Under the pieces are notes generated by a model. It saw only the letters and a program-made list of their open reading frames with translations. It searched no databases and was not told the origin of the DNA. A stretch of 64,000 bases of DNA from JASGJS01 sp047601185 (GTDB lineage Bacteria; Pseudomonadota; Gammaproteobacteria; JAURND01), in the NCBI GenBank assembly GCA_047601185.1, contig JASGJS010000001.1, positions 124,001 through 188,000 on the forward strand, read 5' to 3'. Below, one piece after another: positions 17,135 through 28,100 of the stretch. The translations under genes and the position numbers were made by a program. Every line of letters begins with the position of its first letter. The first letter of the stretch is position 1.

Positions 17135-19084
17135 TTATCGCTCGAGTTTAACCGGCAATATCAGCATCTGTAATCCTTTCAAATTGAGTTGCCGTTGCAA
17201 AATCGCCGGTGCATCGCCATGCAGTTTACGGTGAAACCAACTGTCCTGTTTGGAGATTAAAGAAGCTGCGAAAAATACCGCGTTGGAAAATTCTGTCGCC
17301 ACTTCTTGTGCCAATTTGACGAGGGTTTTAATCGGATCACTGTCATATGCCACATAAGATTTAGCGGGAATACCATTTTGATTTGAGAAATCAATAAAAT
17401 ATTGCAAGCGCTTTTCGTATTCTTGCTGCATTTCTTCTAGGGTCTTTTCGCTGCCATAGCTTCCTACATCAATGACACCCACACTGATAAAAATAAAATT
17501 TTTAAAATGACCGGGAAACATGCGCTGTACCCACAACAAGGTGTGCATGCCTTGACCTGTGCTTTCGGCAATTAAAAAAACTGCGGTGGGTTTAGTGGGA
17601 TCTAACAATGGCACGGGTTTGTCAGAAGGTTTAATCGGCAATGTCAGCACTTTATCTAAATATTTAACTTGTTTATCCACTGATGCGTAATGCCTTTTAA
17701 TAGAAAGACAAAGCGCAACGACACTACTGGTGATCAACACAGTCAGCCAACCACCTGATGTAAATTTTTCGAGTAAGGTTATCACTAAAATACTCGAGCA
17801 TACGATGAGTCCTGCCACTGATAGACCAATATGATATAACCATTTTAATTTCCAGCGGCGGTGCTTCCACCAATAAATACACAAGCCTAATAACGATAAC
17901 GAAAATGTTAAAAACACATTCATACTATATAAAACCACCAGCATGGAAACTTTGCCGTCCGTGCCAATTAAAATGGCGACTGCGGCTAATCCATACAAAA
18001 CAATGCCATTTTGGGTGACGAGACGAATTGATAAATTACGAAAGCGTTTGGGGAGCCAACCGTCCATTGACATGTTCGCTAGGACGGCAGGGCCGCCTAA
18101 AAAACCGGTGTTAGCTGCGACGAATAATAAACAGGCTTCTAACAGCAACACAATTAATAATAAAGACGCATTGAAGGGAATGCCTTGTAAAATATGATCG
18201 AAGGTGACCGCGTTGAGCGTTTCTCCTGGTGTGGGACGCACATTCCACAACAAATACAATAAAATAATGCCGCCTGCCGTTAAACTTAATGACAGCGCCA
18301 TATAAAACATGGTCCACTTTCCTGTGCGCACCCGCGGTTCAGCTAAGTGGTGAACATTATTTGAAACGGCTTCTATCCCCGTGTAAGTACCGCCCCCTAA
18401 CGAGTAAGCTCTGAGAAAAACCGAGAGCGCAAATAACCATCCAGAATCTCGAATAAATTCGCGCGTGTCATTCATTGAGCCTTGCAATAATCCCGACAAT
18501 GCGCTGCCGTGTAAAGACACACCATAAGCAATTAAAAAGAAATGTGTTAGGACAAATCCTAAAAAAATCGGCATTAATACTTTGATCGATTCTTTCATGC
18601 CACGGAGGTTGAGGATCAATAGCGCGAATACAATGATAATTTCTAAATAGAGTTTGAAAGGCTGAAAACCGAATGGCAACAAACTGAAAATAGTATCAAC
18701 CCCAGTCGCGACAGAAATTGCAATGGTCAAAATGTAATCGACGATTAAAGCGGAACCGGACAATACACCGGCATAAGGCCCAATGAGTTTGCTGGCAACT
18801 TTATAACCGCCCCCCCCGCTGGGAAACAACGATATCACTTGGTTATACGCTAAGGAAATGACAAACACGGTGATGGCGGTTAAAAATGCTAAATAGAGCG
18901 CTAAATGATAATGTGCACCTAATGCAATAAAGGCTTGCTCAGGACCGTAAGAGGAGGAAGATAAACCGTCTGCGCCCAGACCGATCCAGGCCAAAAAGGC
19001 AATTAAGGCAATATTTTTGCGCACGCCTTGGTCAAAAGGGTTGCGGGGCAATCCAATAAAAAAATCCCGAATTTGTTTGATCAT
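17135..19084 (-). CDS. APC-superfamily permease, KimA-like potassium transporter
   Basis: 649 residues with about 12 membrane helices followed by a cytosolic domain of about 190 residues. The N-terminus (GLGADGLSSSSYGPEQAF), the SGGGGYKVASKLIG motif and SLGGGTYTGIEAVSNN resemble KimA (YdaO), a high-affinity proton-coupled K+ importer of the KUP/APC group. The C-terminal part (VFLIAESTGQGMHTLLWVQRMF) looks like the UspA-like domain of such transporters. In Firmicutes KimA is inhibited by cyclic di-AMP, but whether that nucleotide exists here is unknown. An amino-acid substrate cannot be excluded. Confidence 0.8.
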   Translation of the reverse strand: MIKQIRDFFIGLPRNPFDQGVRKNIALIAFLAWIGLGADGLSSSSYGPEQAFIALGAHYHLALYLAFLTAITVFVISLAYNQVISLFPSGGGGYKVASKLIGPYAGVLSGSALIVDYILTIAISVATGVDTIFSLLPFGFQPFKLYLEIIIVFALLILNLRGMKESIKVLMPIFLGFVLTHFFLIAYGVSLHGSALSGLLQGSMNDTREFIRDSGWLFALSVFLRAYSLGGGTYTGIEAVSNNVHHLAEPRVRTGKWTMFYMALSLSLTAGGIILLYLLWNVRPTPGETLNAVTFDHILQGIPFNASLLLIVLLLEACLLFVAANTGFLGGPAVLANMSMDGWLPKRFRNLSIRLVTQNGIVLYGLAAVAILIGTDGKVSMLVVLYSMNVFLTFSLSLLGLCIYWWKHRRWKLKWLYHIGLSVAGLIVCSSILVITLLEKFTSGGWLTVLITSSVVALCLSIKRHYASVDKQVKYLDKVLTLPIKPSDKPVPLLDPTKPTAVFLIAESTGQGMHTLLWVQRMFPGHFKNFIFISVGVIDVGSYGSEKTLEEMQQEYEKRLQYFIDFSNQNGIPAKSYVAYDSDPIKTLVKLAQEVATEFSNAVFFAASLISKQDSWFHRKLHGDAPAILQRQLNLKGLQMLILPVKLER

Positions 19085-19094
19085 AAATATCCTT

Positions 19095-21659
19095 TTAAAT
19101 TTGTCGTTGTAAACGATCTAATAATTCTAAAGCTTGCAAAGGCGTCAAAGCATTCAGTTCTACCGTTTTTAAATATTCCACGACAGGATGTGTTGCCACG
19201 GCAGACGGTTCCACGCTGTGGGGCCCCTCTACTTTGGGTTTATGTCTCTCCAAATCCGCCAATTTTTGTTTCGCTTGTTGCAACACTGGCCCCGGCAAGC
19301 CCGCCAATCGCGCCACTTGGATCCCATAACTTTGGCTGGCAGCCCCTGCTCGAACACTATGCATAAAAATAATTGTGTCTTGGTGTTCGGTGGCTGTCAA
19401 ATGGATATTTTTAATAATCCCGGGATACAGCTCCGCCAAAGCCGTCAATTCAAAGTAATGGGTCGAAAAAAGCGTTAAGGCTTGGAGATGTTCTGCTAAA
19501 TAAACCGAACATGCCCAGGCTAAGGCTAACCCATCAAACGTGCTGGTGCCCCGGCCAATTTCATCCATCAACACCAAGCTGTAAGGCGTGGCATTATGCA
19601 AAATGTTGGCTGTTTCAGACATCTCTAACATAAAAGTCGATTGCCCACTGGCTAAATCATCGCTGGCGCCAATTCGGGTAAAAATCCGGTCGATGGGGCC
19701 CAAGACTGACCGTTGCGCTGGCACAAAACTGCCCATATACGCCAGCAAGGTGATCAGCGCGGTTTGCCGCATGTAAGTCGACTTACCGCCCATATTGGGG
19801 CCCGTGATCAATAATAAATGCCCTGTTGCATCGAGCTGAGTATCATTGGGAACAAACGGTTCGCGGCTGAGTTGCTCGACCACCAAATGACGACCGCCTT
19901 CAATCAAAATCCCCCTTTCTGCTTGGAATTCCGGTGCGACTAAATTTAACGTGGTGGCCCTTTCTGCCAAATTATTTAAGACGTCTAGTTCGGCAAGGCT
20001 AGCGGCCATGGTCTGTAGCAACGGTATTTGAGGGGCTAAGTGATCCAATAATTGCTCGTAGAGCAGCTTTTCTCGCGCCAAGGCACGGCTTTTGCTACTC
20101 AACACTTTATCTTCAAATTGTTTGAGCTCTGCAGTCACATAACGTTCGGCATTTTTTAAGGTCTGCCGACGGATATAGTCAACCGGAACTTGCCCAGCCT
20201 GCCCACGACTGACTTCAATGTAGAAACCATGGACGCGATTGTATCCTACTCGTAAATTTGCAATGCCGGTGCGCTGCTTCTCAGTTTGCTCAAGTTCGAT
20301 AAGATATTGTTCACTGTGCTCACTCAATTGTCGCCATTCATCGAGTTCGGCATCATACCCTGCTGCAATCACCCCACCGTCTCTGAGCAATACAGGGGGA
20401 TTTTCGATAATAGCCCTGTGTAACACATCAACCATATCGGGCAGCGGTTGAATATTATCCAACAATTGTTGTAATCGAATCGCCTGAGTAGAAATCAATT
20501 GGGTTTTGATTGCCGGTAAGTGCTGTAAACTTTGCCTGAGTTGCACTAAATCGCGGGGTTTGGCCGATTTTAAGGCGACGCGTGACAAGACACGTTCTAA
20601 ATCGCCCACTTGTCGCAACATTTTATGTAAGAAGCGATTGGAGGATTCTGGTCGCAAAGTCGCAATAGCTTGATGGCGTAATGTCACCACCGCAGGATCA
20701 CGCAACGGCCGCGTTAACCAGCGCCGTAATAGACGTGCGCCCATGCCGGTGGCGGTATGATCCAAAATATTAATCAAACACTCGCCTGACTCTCCTTTGA
20801 TATTGGTTAATAATTCTAAATTGCGTAAAGTGGCCGCATCGAGTTGCACCGCGTCATCGCATGATTCCGCAATGAGGGCTTGAATATGCGGCAATTGTTG
20901 GCGTTGGGTAAACTTAATGTAACTTAACAATGCGCCTGCAGCACGAATCGCCAGCTTGAGATGCGCACAGCCAAAACTTTCTAAATGGTGGACTTGAAAC
21001 TGGTGTTTTAATTGACGTTCGGCAACATCTTGCTCGAATTCTACGGCAGGCCTGTGGCGTATGCTGCCTTTGAGGCCCGTGAACAAAGCCGCTGCGGTTT
21101 CGCTGATAAGGATTTCCGCTGGATTCAAGCGTTGTAATTCAGCTTGTAAGGCTGGCTCTCCCGTCACTTCTAGCAACAAAAACCGACCATTCGAAATGTC
21201 ATAATAGGCCATTCCAAAGTGTTGCTGATATCCATACAAGGCTAATAGAAGATTATCTTGTCTGGATTCCAACAAAGCCTCATCACTGATGGTCCCTGGG
21301 GTAATAATGCGCGTCACGCGCCGCTCTACGGGGCCTTTACTAGTCGCCGGATCGCCCACCTGCTCGCACAACACCACCGACTCGCCCAATTGCACCAGCT
21401 TGGCGAGATAATTGTCTAAGGTATGATAAGGAATCCCCGCCATCGGGATGGGCTGCCCCCCAGATTGTCCCCGCGCGGTCAGGGTTAAATTCAGCAATCT
21501 GGCGATTTTTTCGGCATCTCCATAAAATAATTCGTAAAAATCCCCCATACGATAAAACAACAGCATGTCGGAATGCTGGGCTTTCAAGCGTAAATATTGC
21601 TGCATCATTGGAGTATGGTGGGATAAATCACTCACCGGCGGCGTTATTGTTGTGGTCAT
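19095..21659 (-). CDS. mutS: DNA mismatch repair protein MutS
   Basis: 854 residues, the normal length. The mismatch-binding domain has the Phe-X-Glu motif in the MGDFYELFY region. Connector, lever and clamp domains follow. The ATPase domain has Walker A TGPNMGGKSTYMRQ, the SGQSTFMLEMSE signature, Walker B LVLMDEIGRGTSTFDG and the STHYFELT switch. The C-terminus has the short helical tetramerisation/beta-clamp region (ALTPLQALELLDRLQ). It recognises mismatches and recruits MutL. It stands divergent to the cysteine-synthase-like gene, with 61 bases between the starts. Confidence 0.98.
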   Translation of the reverse strand: MTTTITPPVSDLSHHTPMMQQYLRLKAQHSDMLLFYRMGDFYELFYGDAEKIARLLNLTLTARGQSGGQPIPMAGIPYHTLDNYLAKLVQLGESVVLCEQVGDPATSKGPVERRVTRIITPGTISDEALLESRQDNLLLALYGYQQHFGMAYYDISNGRFLLLEVTGEPALQAELQRLNPAEILISETAAALFTGLKGSIRHRPAVEFEQDVAERQLKHQFQVHHLESFGCAHLKLAIRAAGALLSYIKFTQRQQLPHIQALIAESCDDAVQLDAATLRNLELLTNIKGESGECLINILDHTATGMGARLLRRWLTRPLRDPAVVTLRHQAIATLRPESSNRFLHKMLRQVGDLERVLSRVALKSAKPRDLVQLRQSLQHLPAIKTQLISTQAIRLQQLLDNIQPLPDMVDVLHRAIIENPPVLLRDGGVIAAGYDAELDEWRQLSEHSEQYLIELEQTEKQRTGIANLRVGYNRVHGFYIEVSRGQAGQVPVDYIRRQTLKNAERYVTAELKQFEDKVLSSKSRALAREKLLYEQLLDHLAPQIPLLQTMAASLAELDVLNNLAERATTLNLVAPEFQAERGILIEGGRHLVVEQLSREPFVPNDTQLDATGHLLLITGPNMGGKSTYMRQTALITLLAYMGSFVPAQRSVLGPIDRIFTRIGASDDLASGQSTFMLEMSETANILHNATPYSLVLMDEIGRGTSTFDGLALAWACSVYLAEHLQALTLFSTHYFELTALAELYPGIIKNIHLTATEHQDTIIFMHSVRAGAASQSYGIQVARLAGLPGPVLQQAKQKLADLERHKPKVEGPHSVEPSAVATHPVVEYLKTVELNALTPLQALELLDRLQRQI

Positions 21660-21720
21660 GGGCGTTGTGGTTTCTTCAGTAAAAGTGAGATACTACAAGA
21701 AGTATTTAGGAGGAATCAAG

Positions 21721-22677
21721 ATGGTAAAAAATTCATTGATCGACGTCATTGGCAATACGCCCTTAGTCAAATTGGATCGTCTGACACAATACCTGAATGT
21801 CAAGGGAACCATTCTAGCAAAATTAGACTATCTGAATCCTGGATTTTCGAAAAAAGATCGCGCCGCCAAATATATTATCGAAGAAGCCGAAAAAGCTCAG
21901 GCATTGAAACCGGGTCAAACCGTGGTTGAACTCACCAGTGGCAATATGGGCACAGGCTTAGCCATTGTGTGCGCCATCAAGGGTTATCCTTTTGTCGCCA
22001 TCATGTCAAAAGGCAATTCTCCCGAACGCGCACGCATGATGGCAGCATTAGGGGCGGAAGTGATTTTAGTGGATCAACACCCAGACTCTAAATTGGGTGA
22101 AGTGTCAGGCAAAGATCTTGAATTGGTCGATCAAATGGCAAAACGCATCACAGCGGAACGTCAAGCCTTTCGGGCAGACCAATTTCATCACTATGGCAAT
22201 TGGTTGTCTCATTATAAAGGGACGGGCCCTGAAATCTGGGCACAAACGCAAGGACAGATAGATGGCTTTGTCGATTTTGTGGGATCGGGTGGCATGTATG
22301 CAGGCATCACCAAATTTTTTAAAGAACAAAATGCCGGCATTCGGTGTTTTGTCGTCGAGCCAGAAGGCGCAGCCGCAATTGCCGGTAAAACATTAACCAA
22401 AATCAACCACCCGATTCAAGGAGGCGGATACGCTAAAGCGGATTTGGATTTTCTACACGATGTGCCCGTCGACGGCTATTTACAGGTGACAGATGAGCAA
22501 GCCATCACCACCACCCGGCTGCTAGCCGCTAAAGAAGGGATTTTTGCCGGATTTTCAAGTGGCGCGAATGTGGCAGCGGCTGTTCAACTCCTGCAGACGA
22601 CTTTGCCAGGAAAAACAATTGTTGCATGCATCTGCGATTCCGGTTTGAAATATTTAAGCACGGATTTGTGGCAATGA
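21721..22677 (+). CDS. Cysteine synthase-family PLP enzyme
   Basis: 318 residues from the ATG at 21721, preceded by AGGAGG; the frame is open further upstream but overlaps mutS. It is a fold-type II PLP enzyme: LIDVIGNTPLVKLDRL at the start, the PLP lysine in FSKKDRAA, the substrate loop ELTSGNMGTGLA, and GSGGMYAGI for phosphate binding. O-acetylserine sulfhydrylases usually have TSGNTG and GTGGT, so Met replaces Thr at the substrate loop and SGGM replaces TGGT here. It may prefer a different donor such as O-phosphoserine, or act as a cystathionine beta-synthase-like enzyme. Family assignment is firm; exact substrate is not. Confidence 0.85.
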   Translation: MVKNSLIDVIGNTPLVKLDRLTQYLNVKGTILAKLDYLNPGFSKKDRAAKYIIEEAEKAQALKPGQTVVELTSGNMGTGLAIVCAIKGYPFVAIMSKGNSPERARMMAALGAEVILVDQHPDSKLGEVSGKDLELVDQMAKRITAERQAFRADQFHHYGNWLSHYKGTGPEIWAQTQGQIDGFVDFVGSGGMYAGITKFFKEQNAGIRCFVVEPEGAAAIAGKTLTKINHPIQGGGYAKADLDFLHDVPVDGYLQVTDEQAITTTRLLAAKEGIFAGFSSGANVAAAVQLLQTTLPGKTIVACICDSGLKYLSTDLWQ

Positions 22678-22691
22678 GCTGCGTACAAGTG

Positions 22692-24326
22692 TTAAGACGA
22701 ACGTGGCTCCCATCCTTTCCCATCGCCCATTTCTTTGTCGTTTTTCTCTTTTGGGAAAGACGGTTCTTCGAAAATTAAGGGCGGTGTCGAACTTTTAGAA
22801 ACGAAGAATACTCCATAAGATGAAGGAGGTAGTTTTTCTTTTTGTATTTTGAGACTCAGCGCCACATAAAAACGCTCAAAATTAAAGCTCCTTTTTTCTT
22901 GTCTATCCGAATAGTCTTGCGCGACCTTAATCAGTTCATGCAAACCCTGGAGCGACAAATGTCCATTGGAATCAAAAGAAACTTTGGCTATTTTTTCCAA
23001 TAGATAACGCTTTCCTGAACTCAAATAAGGAGGATTTTTAGAATCTAACCCAAATTTTTCCAAAAAACTTTCTGAAAAATTAAAATTACCCAGCTCTTTA
23101 GATTTAAAAATATTGTTATATCCACACGCCTTCCCAAATAATTCCGCAATTTCTTTATGGGATAACTTTATTCTATCTTTTTCATCTGACATTAAATTGA
23201 GTTGTTGTTTGAGTTGAATGAATTGAATAGCATAATTGAAATTCTTTTCTTCATAATAATAGGGCAACCCTAGCTTCCAATCGCGTGTTCGACAACATTT
23301 TTTTACACAGTCAAATTCAAAAATTTCTTGAGTGGTGAGAGGACACTTTGTGAGAACCTCCCATGCATATTGATAAAAATCCTTGTCTACTTCACAGAGC
23401 TCCAATAAAGAAGGGGCTTCTTCGCCGGGTCTCATCCAACCTCTCAAAAAGTGATCTGCTTTTTTTATGCCTTTTAATAAAATTTCAATGGCTTCTTTAT
23501 CTTTAAATACAAGTAAAAGATTGATCATTCTCCCTTCAACGACATCATCTCCCCTCACTTTCTTGACGGTATACTCTCTGATGGCGTAAGGATTTAAAGC
23601 CTCCAGACGCAACAATTCTTGTACCACTTGCGCTGGATCATAATGCTTCAAGGCGGGGGTTGAAGCTTTTGACCAAGGTTCAGCACTGGTTATGACACCA
23701 AATAAAGTATCGTGCATGGCTTCGACAAACCAAGCATCGGTGTCATGTTTAAGAATGATACCTTGGAAAACTTTAAGAGGTTCCGGTTTCGGTCGATCAT
23801 ATTTATCAGGTTTCGGTCGATCAAAATTTTCGACATTGACCGCAATGAGTAATAATAAATTTAAAAATTCTTTTGATTGAGTTTGGATGGCAGCTTCAAC
23901 GGCCGTGCTTAAATTGAGCTTGTTAGAGCAAATGGCTTCAAAAAGATAGTAGCAGCCCTTGGGTATCTCTTGAAGTTTTTTTTGCAAGCTCGTGGATTTT
24001 GCTTCGGGAAATTCTAAAAAAGTTTTTAAAAAATCCACATCTTGATATTTTATGATCGCCAAAAAAATATTTTGGATACCGGCAGGCGATAACTCAGCTT
24101 CACATTTTGGATCAGAATATTGTTTTAAGATTTTTTCGCAGAGTTTTCGATCACCCGCACGCAAAGCCAATTCAAATGCTGTGCTGTCCAATGGCGCATT
24201 TGGAAATGCCTCTGAATATGCTATGGCTAACTCTAAACGTTTAGATTCTTCTGGAGTGAGCTTTGTTGTCGCTTTTGCAACTAAGGTGGGTAATTTGGAT
24301 TTGATTTCTAACGTAGCTTCAGTCAT
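22692..24326 (-). CDS. Large cytosolic protein, ankyrin-like helical repeats; effector candidate
   Basis: 544 residues, family not recognised. The N-terminal 300 residues show paired helices spaced like ankyrin repeats (STAFELALRAGDRKLCEKIL, IFLAIIKYQDVDFLKTFL). A short duplication FDRPKPDKYDRPKPEP lies near residue 170. The C-terminal 45 residues are hydrophilic with acidic clusters (FEEPSFPKEKNDKEMGDGKG). There is no signal peptide or membrane segment. Ankyrin-like proteins with polar acidic tails are frequent type IV secretion substrates in Legionellales, but no secretion genes are in this window. It converges on the cysteine-synthase-like gene with 14 bases between them. Confidence 0.65.
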   Translation of the reverse strand: MTEATLEIKSKLPTLVAKATTKLTPEESKRLELAIAYSEAFPNAPLDSTAFELALRAGDRKLCEKILKQYSDPKCEAELSPAGIQNIFLAIIKYQDVDFLKTFLEFPEAKSTSLQKKLQEIPKGCYYLFEAICSNKLNLSTAVEAAIQTQSKEFLNLLLLIAVNVENFDRPKPDKYDRPKPEPLKVFQGIILKHDTDAWFVEAMHDTLFGVITSAEPWSKASTPALKHYDPAQVVQELLRLEALNPYAIREYTVKKVRGDDVVEGRMINLLLVFKDKEAIEILLKGIKKADHFLRGWMRPGEEAPSLLELCEVDKDFYQYAWEVLTKCPLTTQEIFEFDCVKKCCRTRDWKLGLPYYYEEKNFNYAIQFIQLKQQLNLMSDEKDRIKLSHKEIAELFGKACGYNNIFKSKELGNFNFSESFLEKFGLDSKNPPYLSSGKRYLLEKIAKVSFDSNGHLSLQGLHELIKVAQDYSDRQEKRSFNFERFYVALSLKIQKEKLPPSSYGVFFVSKSSTPPLIFEEPSFPKEKNDKEMGDGKGWEPRSS

Positions 24327-24416
24327 GTTCTCTGCCCTAAAATTCTTGTCTATACCTATCAGTTCGCGACATGCTACTTCAATTTTTTATGAAAGTCAAA
24401 TGCAATCATTTGCCCA

Positions 24417-24448
24417 AATGCCTTGACTTATGGCATTCATTATGGCAT
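24417..24448 (+). promoter_or_regulatory. vapBC promoter and probable operator
   Basis: TTGACT at 24423-24428 could serve as the -35 box, with CATCTT 17 bases later as a weak -10. Between and around them are two direct copies of TATGGCAT (24429 and 24441, 12 bases apart) and an inverted pair AATGCC-N9-GGCATT (24417-24437). Direct or inverted repeats across the promoter are typical binding sites for VapB-type antitoxin complexes. Confidence 0.5.
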
Positions 24449-24473
24449 CTTATACGGCAAATGGAGGAAAGAC

Positions 24474-24692
24474 ATGCTTCACCCACAAACTCAAAAAGTC
24501 ACTGCTCATCTACCTATTAATTTGTTACATGATGCTCAATCTGTAACCGGGAAAGGGATTACTGAGACTTTAAAAATTGCTTTAACCCAATTAGCACGCT
24601 CTAAAGCCTATGATGATTTACGCAAAATGCGAGGAAAAGTAAAATTTTCAATTGATTTAGACGAACTACGAAAGGACAAAGACGAGTTATGA
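24474..24692 (+). CDS. VapB-type antitoxin
   Basis: 72 residues from the ATG at 24474, which has GGAGG eight bases upstream; an in-frame extension to 24423 would include the promoter. The N-terminus (KVTAHLPINLLHDAQSVTGKGITETLKIALTQLAR) is a ribbon-helix-helix DNA-binding fold. The C-terminus (FSIDLDELRKDKDEL) is the acidic toxin-binding tail. It should repress its own operon and neutralise the PIN-domain toxin. The stop overlaps the toxin start by four bases. Confidence 0.85.
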   Translation: MLHPQTQKVTAHLPINLLHDAQSVTGKGITETLKIALTQLARSKAYDDLRKMRGKVKFSIDLDELRKDKDEL

Positions 24693-25063
24693 TTGCAGCT
24701 GATACTTCCGTTCTCATAAATTATTTCAAAGGTATCGATCATCCAAAAACTGTATTGGTCGACGAAGCTTTACATCATCACACTTTAATTTTGCCACCCG
24801 TTGTAATAACTGAAATTTTTAGCGATCCTGCTCTATCAACAGCGTTTACCCATAAAATTTCAGAGCTCCCGCTTCTAGAACAACTTGAAGGCTATTGGGA
24901 AAGAGCTGGAACAACCAGAGCAAAACTTATCGGTAAAAAGCTTAAGGCTCGTCTAGCAGATACTTTAATTGCACAAAGCTGCATTGATCATCAAACACCA
25001 CTTATTACTTGTGATACAGACTTTCGTCACTTTGCCAAATATTGTCAACTCATTTTATTATAA
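24689..25063 (+). CDS. VapC-type PIN-domain ribonuclease toxin
   Basis: 124 residues, the usual VapC size. PIN acidic residues are seen at the N-terminus (MIAADTSVLINYF, Asp5), in VVITEIFSDP (Glu), in KARLADTLIAQ (Asp) and in LITCDTDFRHFA (Asp), the order required for metal binding. VapC toxins cut tRNA or 23S rRNA. Its ATG overlaps the antitoxin stop (ATGA), giving tight coupling. The pair sits directly beside a large helicase-nuclease gene, an arrangement common in defence islands. Confidence 0.88.
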   Translation: MIAADTSVLINYFKGIDHPKTVLVDEALHHHTLILPPVVITEIFSDPALSTAFTHKISELPLLEQLEGYWERAGTTRAKLIGKKLKARLADTLIAQSCIDHQTPLITCDTDFRHFAKYCQLILL

Positions 25064-25099
25064 TGTACTCATTTGCCACAACATAGTTGGCAATGAGGT

Positions 25100-25140
25100 A
25101 GGGAAGTGATTGTCATTCAACTACTTCCCTGATCTCTTTT
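25100..25140 (+). terminator. Possible terminator after vapC
   Basis: AGGGAAGT (25100-25107) pairs with ACTTCCCT (25123-25130), followed by GATCTCTTTT. A second hairpin (CTCATTTGCCA facing TGGCAATGAG) lies just before it. The loop is large and the T-run short, so efficiency is uncertain. Confidence 0.4.
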
Positions 25141-25167
25141 GGCATGGAGCTCATTAAATAAGATACC

Positions 25168-28100
25168 TTATGCTACTAAAGCTTTTTCATTAATTGCTGA
25201 TGCGACGGCCTTCAACAAACGAATTTCTTCATGTTCGCGTCTTTTAAACCAGTCCGCTGACCAAATGCGATGTATATGCGTCCAACCCAAGTTACGCAAA
25301 TTATCTTCTCGCAACCTGTCACGATCACGCGCGCTACGCGCGGAATGATAGGCTGCTCCATCACACTCAATAGCAATTACATAATCAGTTGGGCATTGCG
25401 GGTGCTTAACAACAATATCTATTCTATAACCAGCAACACCCAACTGATAAACTACATCGTAACCATTCGTTTTTAGAAATATCCCCACTGCTCTTTCAAA
25501 GTCGCTATCCGGCTCTTGACCGGTTAAATAGCTATGGCTATCTACGCCGGTAATGGCGAAATTAAGATAGTCTTTAAGCGCACGAAGACCTTTCTGTTCT
25601 TTTGTATCGTCAATTTTAATACGTTCCGGTAGAAACGACGAAAATATACGCACATGTTGCTTAGCTCTAGTAAATAGTACGTTTAGACGCCGCCAACCAT
25701 CTTTACTGTTAATGGGGCCAAAATGCTGCTTCCAGTTGCCTGCGCCATCTACACCAAAGGTAGTAGATATAAAGATTACATCACGCTCATCTCCTTGCAC
25801 ATTTTCAAGATTTTTAACAAAAAACTTTTCTTCAGTTTTCTCGGATTCACTAACGAAATAGTCAAAGATCGGATTATCTTTGCGAGCACGCTCGATTTCA
25901 TCTTCGATCACCATTTTTTGCTTAGCATTCAGCGTAACAATACCATATGTCAAACTTGGAAACTGCTTGACCTTTTCTATGATATCAGACACAAGCCGTT
26001 TAGCTTCGATAAGATTGCTTTGACTGGTGTAGATCCCATTCTGCACATAAACATGCTTGACGCCTTGGGTATCTGAGTGCGAAGTAGGTGATGGAAAAAT
26101 AATCAGATCCCCATCATAAAAATGGTTATTAGAAAATGAGATCAACGATTGATGCTGAGATCGATAATGCCATCGCAACCGACGACTTGGCTGGAACAAG
26201 GGCTTACATACATCGAGAATGCTTTCGCTATTCTCTATTGCAGTCTCTTCTTCATCGTCATTACCATCCCCACTTAGTGTATCGAAAAATCCTGTTGGTG
26301 GAAGCTGTTTGCTATCACCAACGACAACCACTTGCTTAGCACGCGCTAACACTCCGATAGCGTCTTCCGGCTTAACCTGTGAAGCTTCGTCCATGATTAA
26401 AATATCAAATTTTTCATGGTGCGGCGGAATGTATTGCGCCACCGATAGCGGCCCCATCATAAAACAAGGCTTCATGGCTACTAGTGCCCCATAGGCACGA
26501 TTTACAAGCTGACGAATTGGTATATGAGCTTTTTGTTTTCCTATTTCATGCCGAATTAAGCAGGCATCTGTAAATTCCTTAGGACTACGGCCGCCATTGC
26601 CAGCCGGTATTGTACGACGACTAATTTCACGCGCAAGCTTGCACGCATTAAGCTTTTGCAATTCAAGATCAATTTTCTGAAATGAATCACGAATATTTTC
26701 ATGTGTAATGCGTGTAAAAGAACCTAACACTTTATTTTGTCTTAATGCTTCATTTGAAAGCGCATGATATACCAGAAAATGATACAATCTGGTATATTCA
26801 AAAAATGGTACCGTTAGTTGAGAGTTTGCGAAGCTGCCGATAATATCCTCTAACCCAAGATTTTTAGCTTCGCTATAGCTGTTTAGAATTCCACACCATT
26901 TGTCAAATGCTACGCGCTCTTTATCCAACGTACTAAGCTTCATTATAATAACATTTAACTTATCAAAATCATCAGTTCCGTCATATTTCCAAAAATCTCC
27001 AAGACCTTTAGCATATGGCACTAGTTCTGACACCCTCTTTAATGCATCCTGATAATCCTTCACTTGATTAAGTAACCCTATAATTATCTGGACAGTATGA
27101 AATCCATTTTCACATAAAATATGTGATATTGCAGGTGCGGGAAAAATTTTATTCGCTTTTTTGATAGTACTCGCCAATGATCGCAAAATTTCAAGTTGCT
27201 CATCTAATTTTTCATTTTTTTCTGAAAAATCGAATGCTTGACTGGTTTTCTCTGCCAAAAATTGCATCTGCATGGAGATGACAACTTTTGATTTATCTAA
27301 AACATCATTAAGCTGCATTAATGACAAGGTGGATGGAATGGCGACTAAATTAAGCTGCGCTTCCAGCTTCTTATATTCCTCATCAAATTCTTTAATTCGG
27401 TTGGCAATAAGACTAATATGAGAGTCCTGTAGGCTTTCCTCGAAAAGACCTAATATATTCAGCGCAGTTTCTAATTCCTGTATGGCTTTGACAAAAGAAT
27501 TATAATTCTGCGAAAACCACTCATACAAATGGGGTTTCATTGATCGGAGGCAGTGGTAAAGGTGCGTGCCATATGTCGGAATTGGCAAAAGATCAAGAAA
27601 TAATTTTTCGTAAAATGACATTGCTATTTGCAAACTATCGATATCGGTATCAATACCTTTAAAAATACTAGGAAGCAGCATTAAATAGACTGGATGTCGA
27701 TCGAAATCGTAATTTTCTGTAAGATATTCAATTAATATCTCTATTTTGGTCAAAGCAACTTCGCGGTCTTTAGGAAAGTCTTTTACTAGCTTGCGGTATT
27801 CTGCACGCGCTCGCAGCCATGACGAAGAAAATAAACGAAATAGATTTTTGCTTTGAAGCCTCGCTGATATTTCCGCCAAACGTTCACGCGACGGCAACGC
27901 ATCAAACTTAAATATTCGACCTAATTCTTCGCGTTTTTTCCGCAGCAGTCTGACTTTGTCGGGTAAGTCTTTAATTATAATATTTTCCATCGCATTTTCG
28001 ATTACTGTATTCCGCAGAGATAAATGACTTTTATCGACATTAGAACAAAAATTAGCGACTTTAAAAACTGCGCGCAATACGGGGATTAATTCGAACTGAT

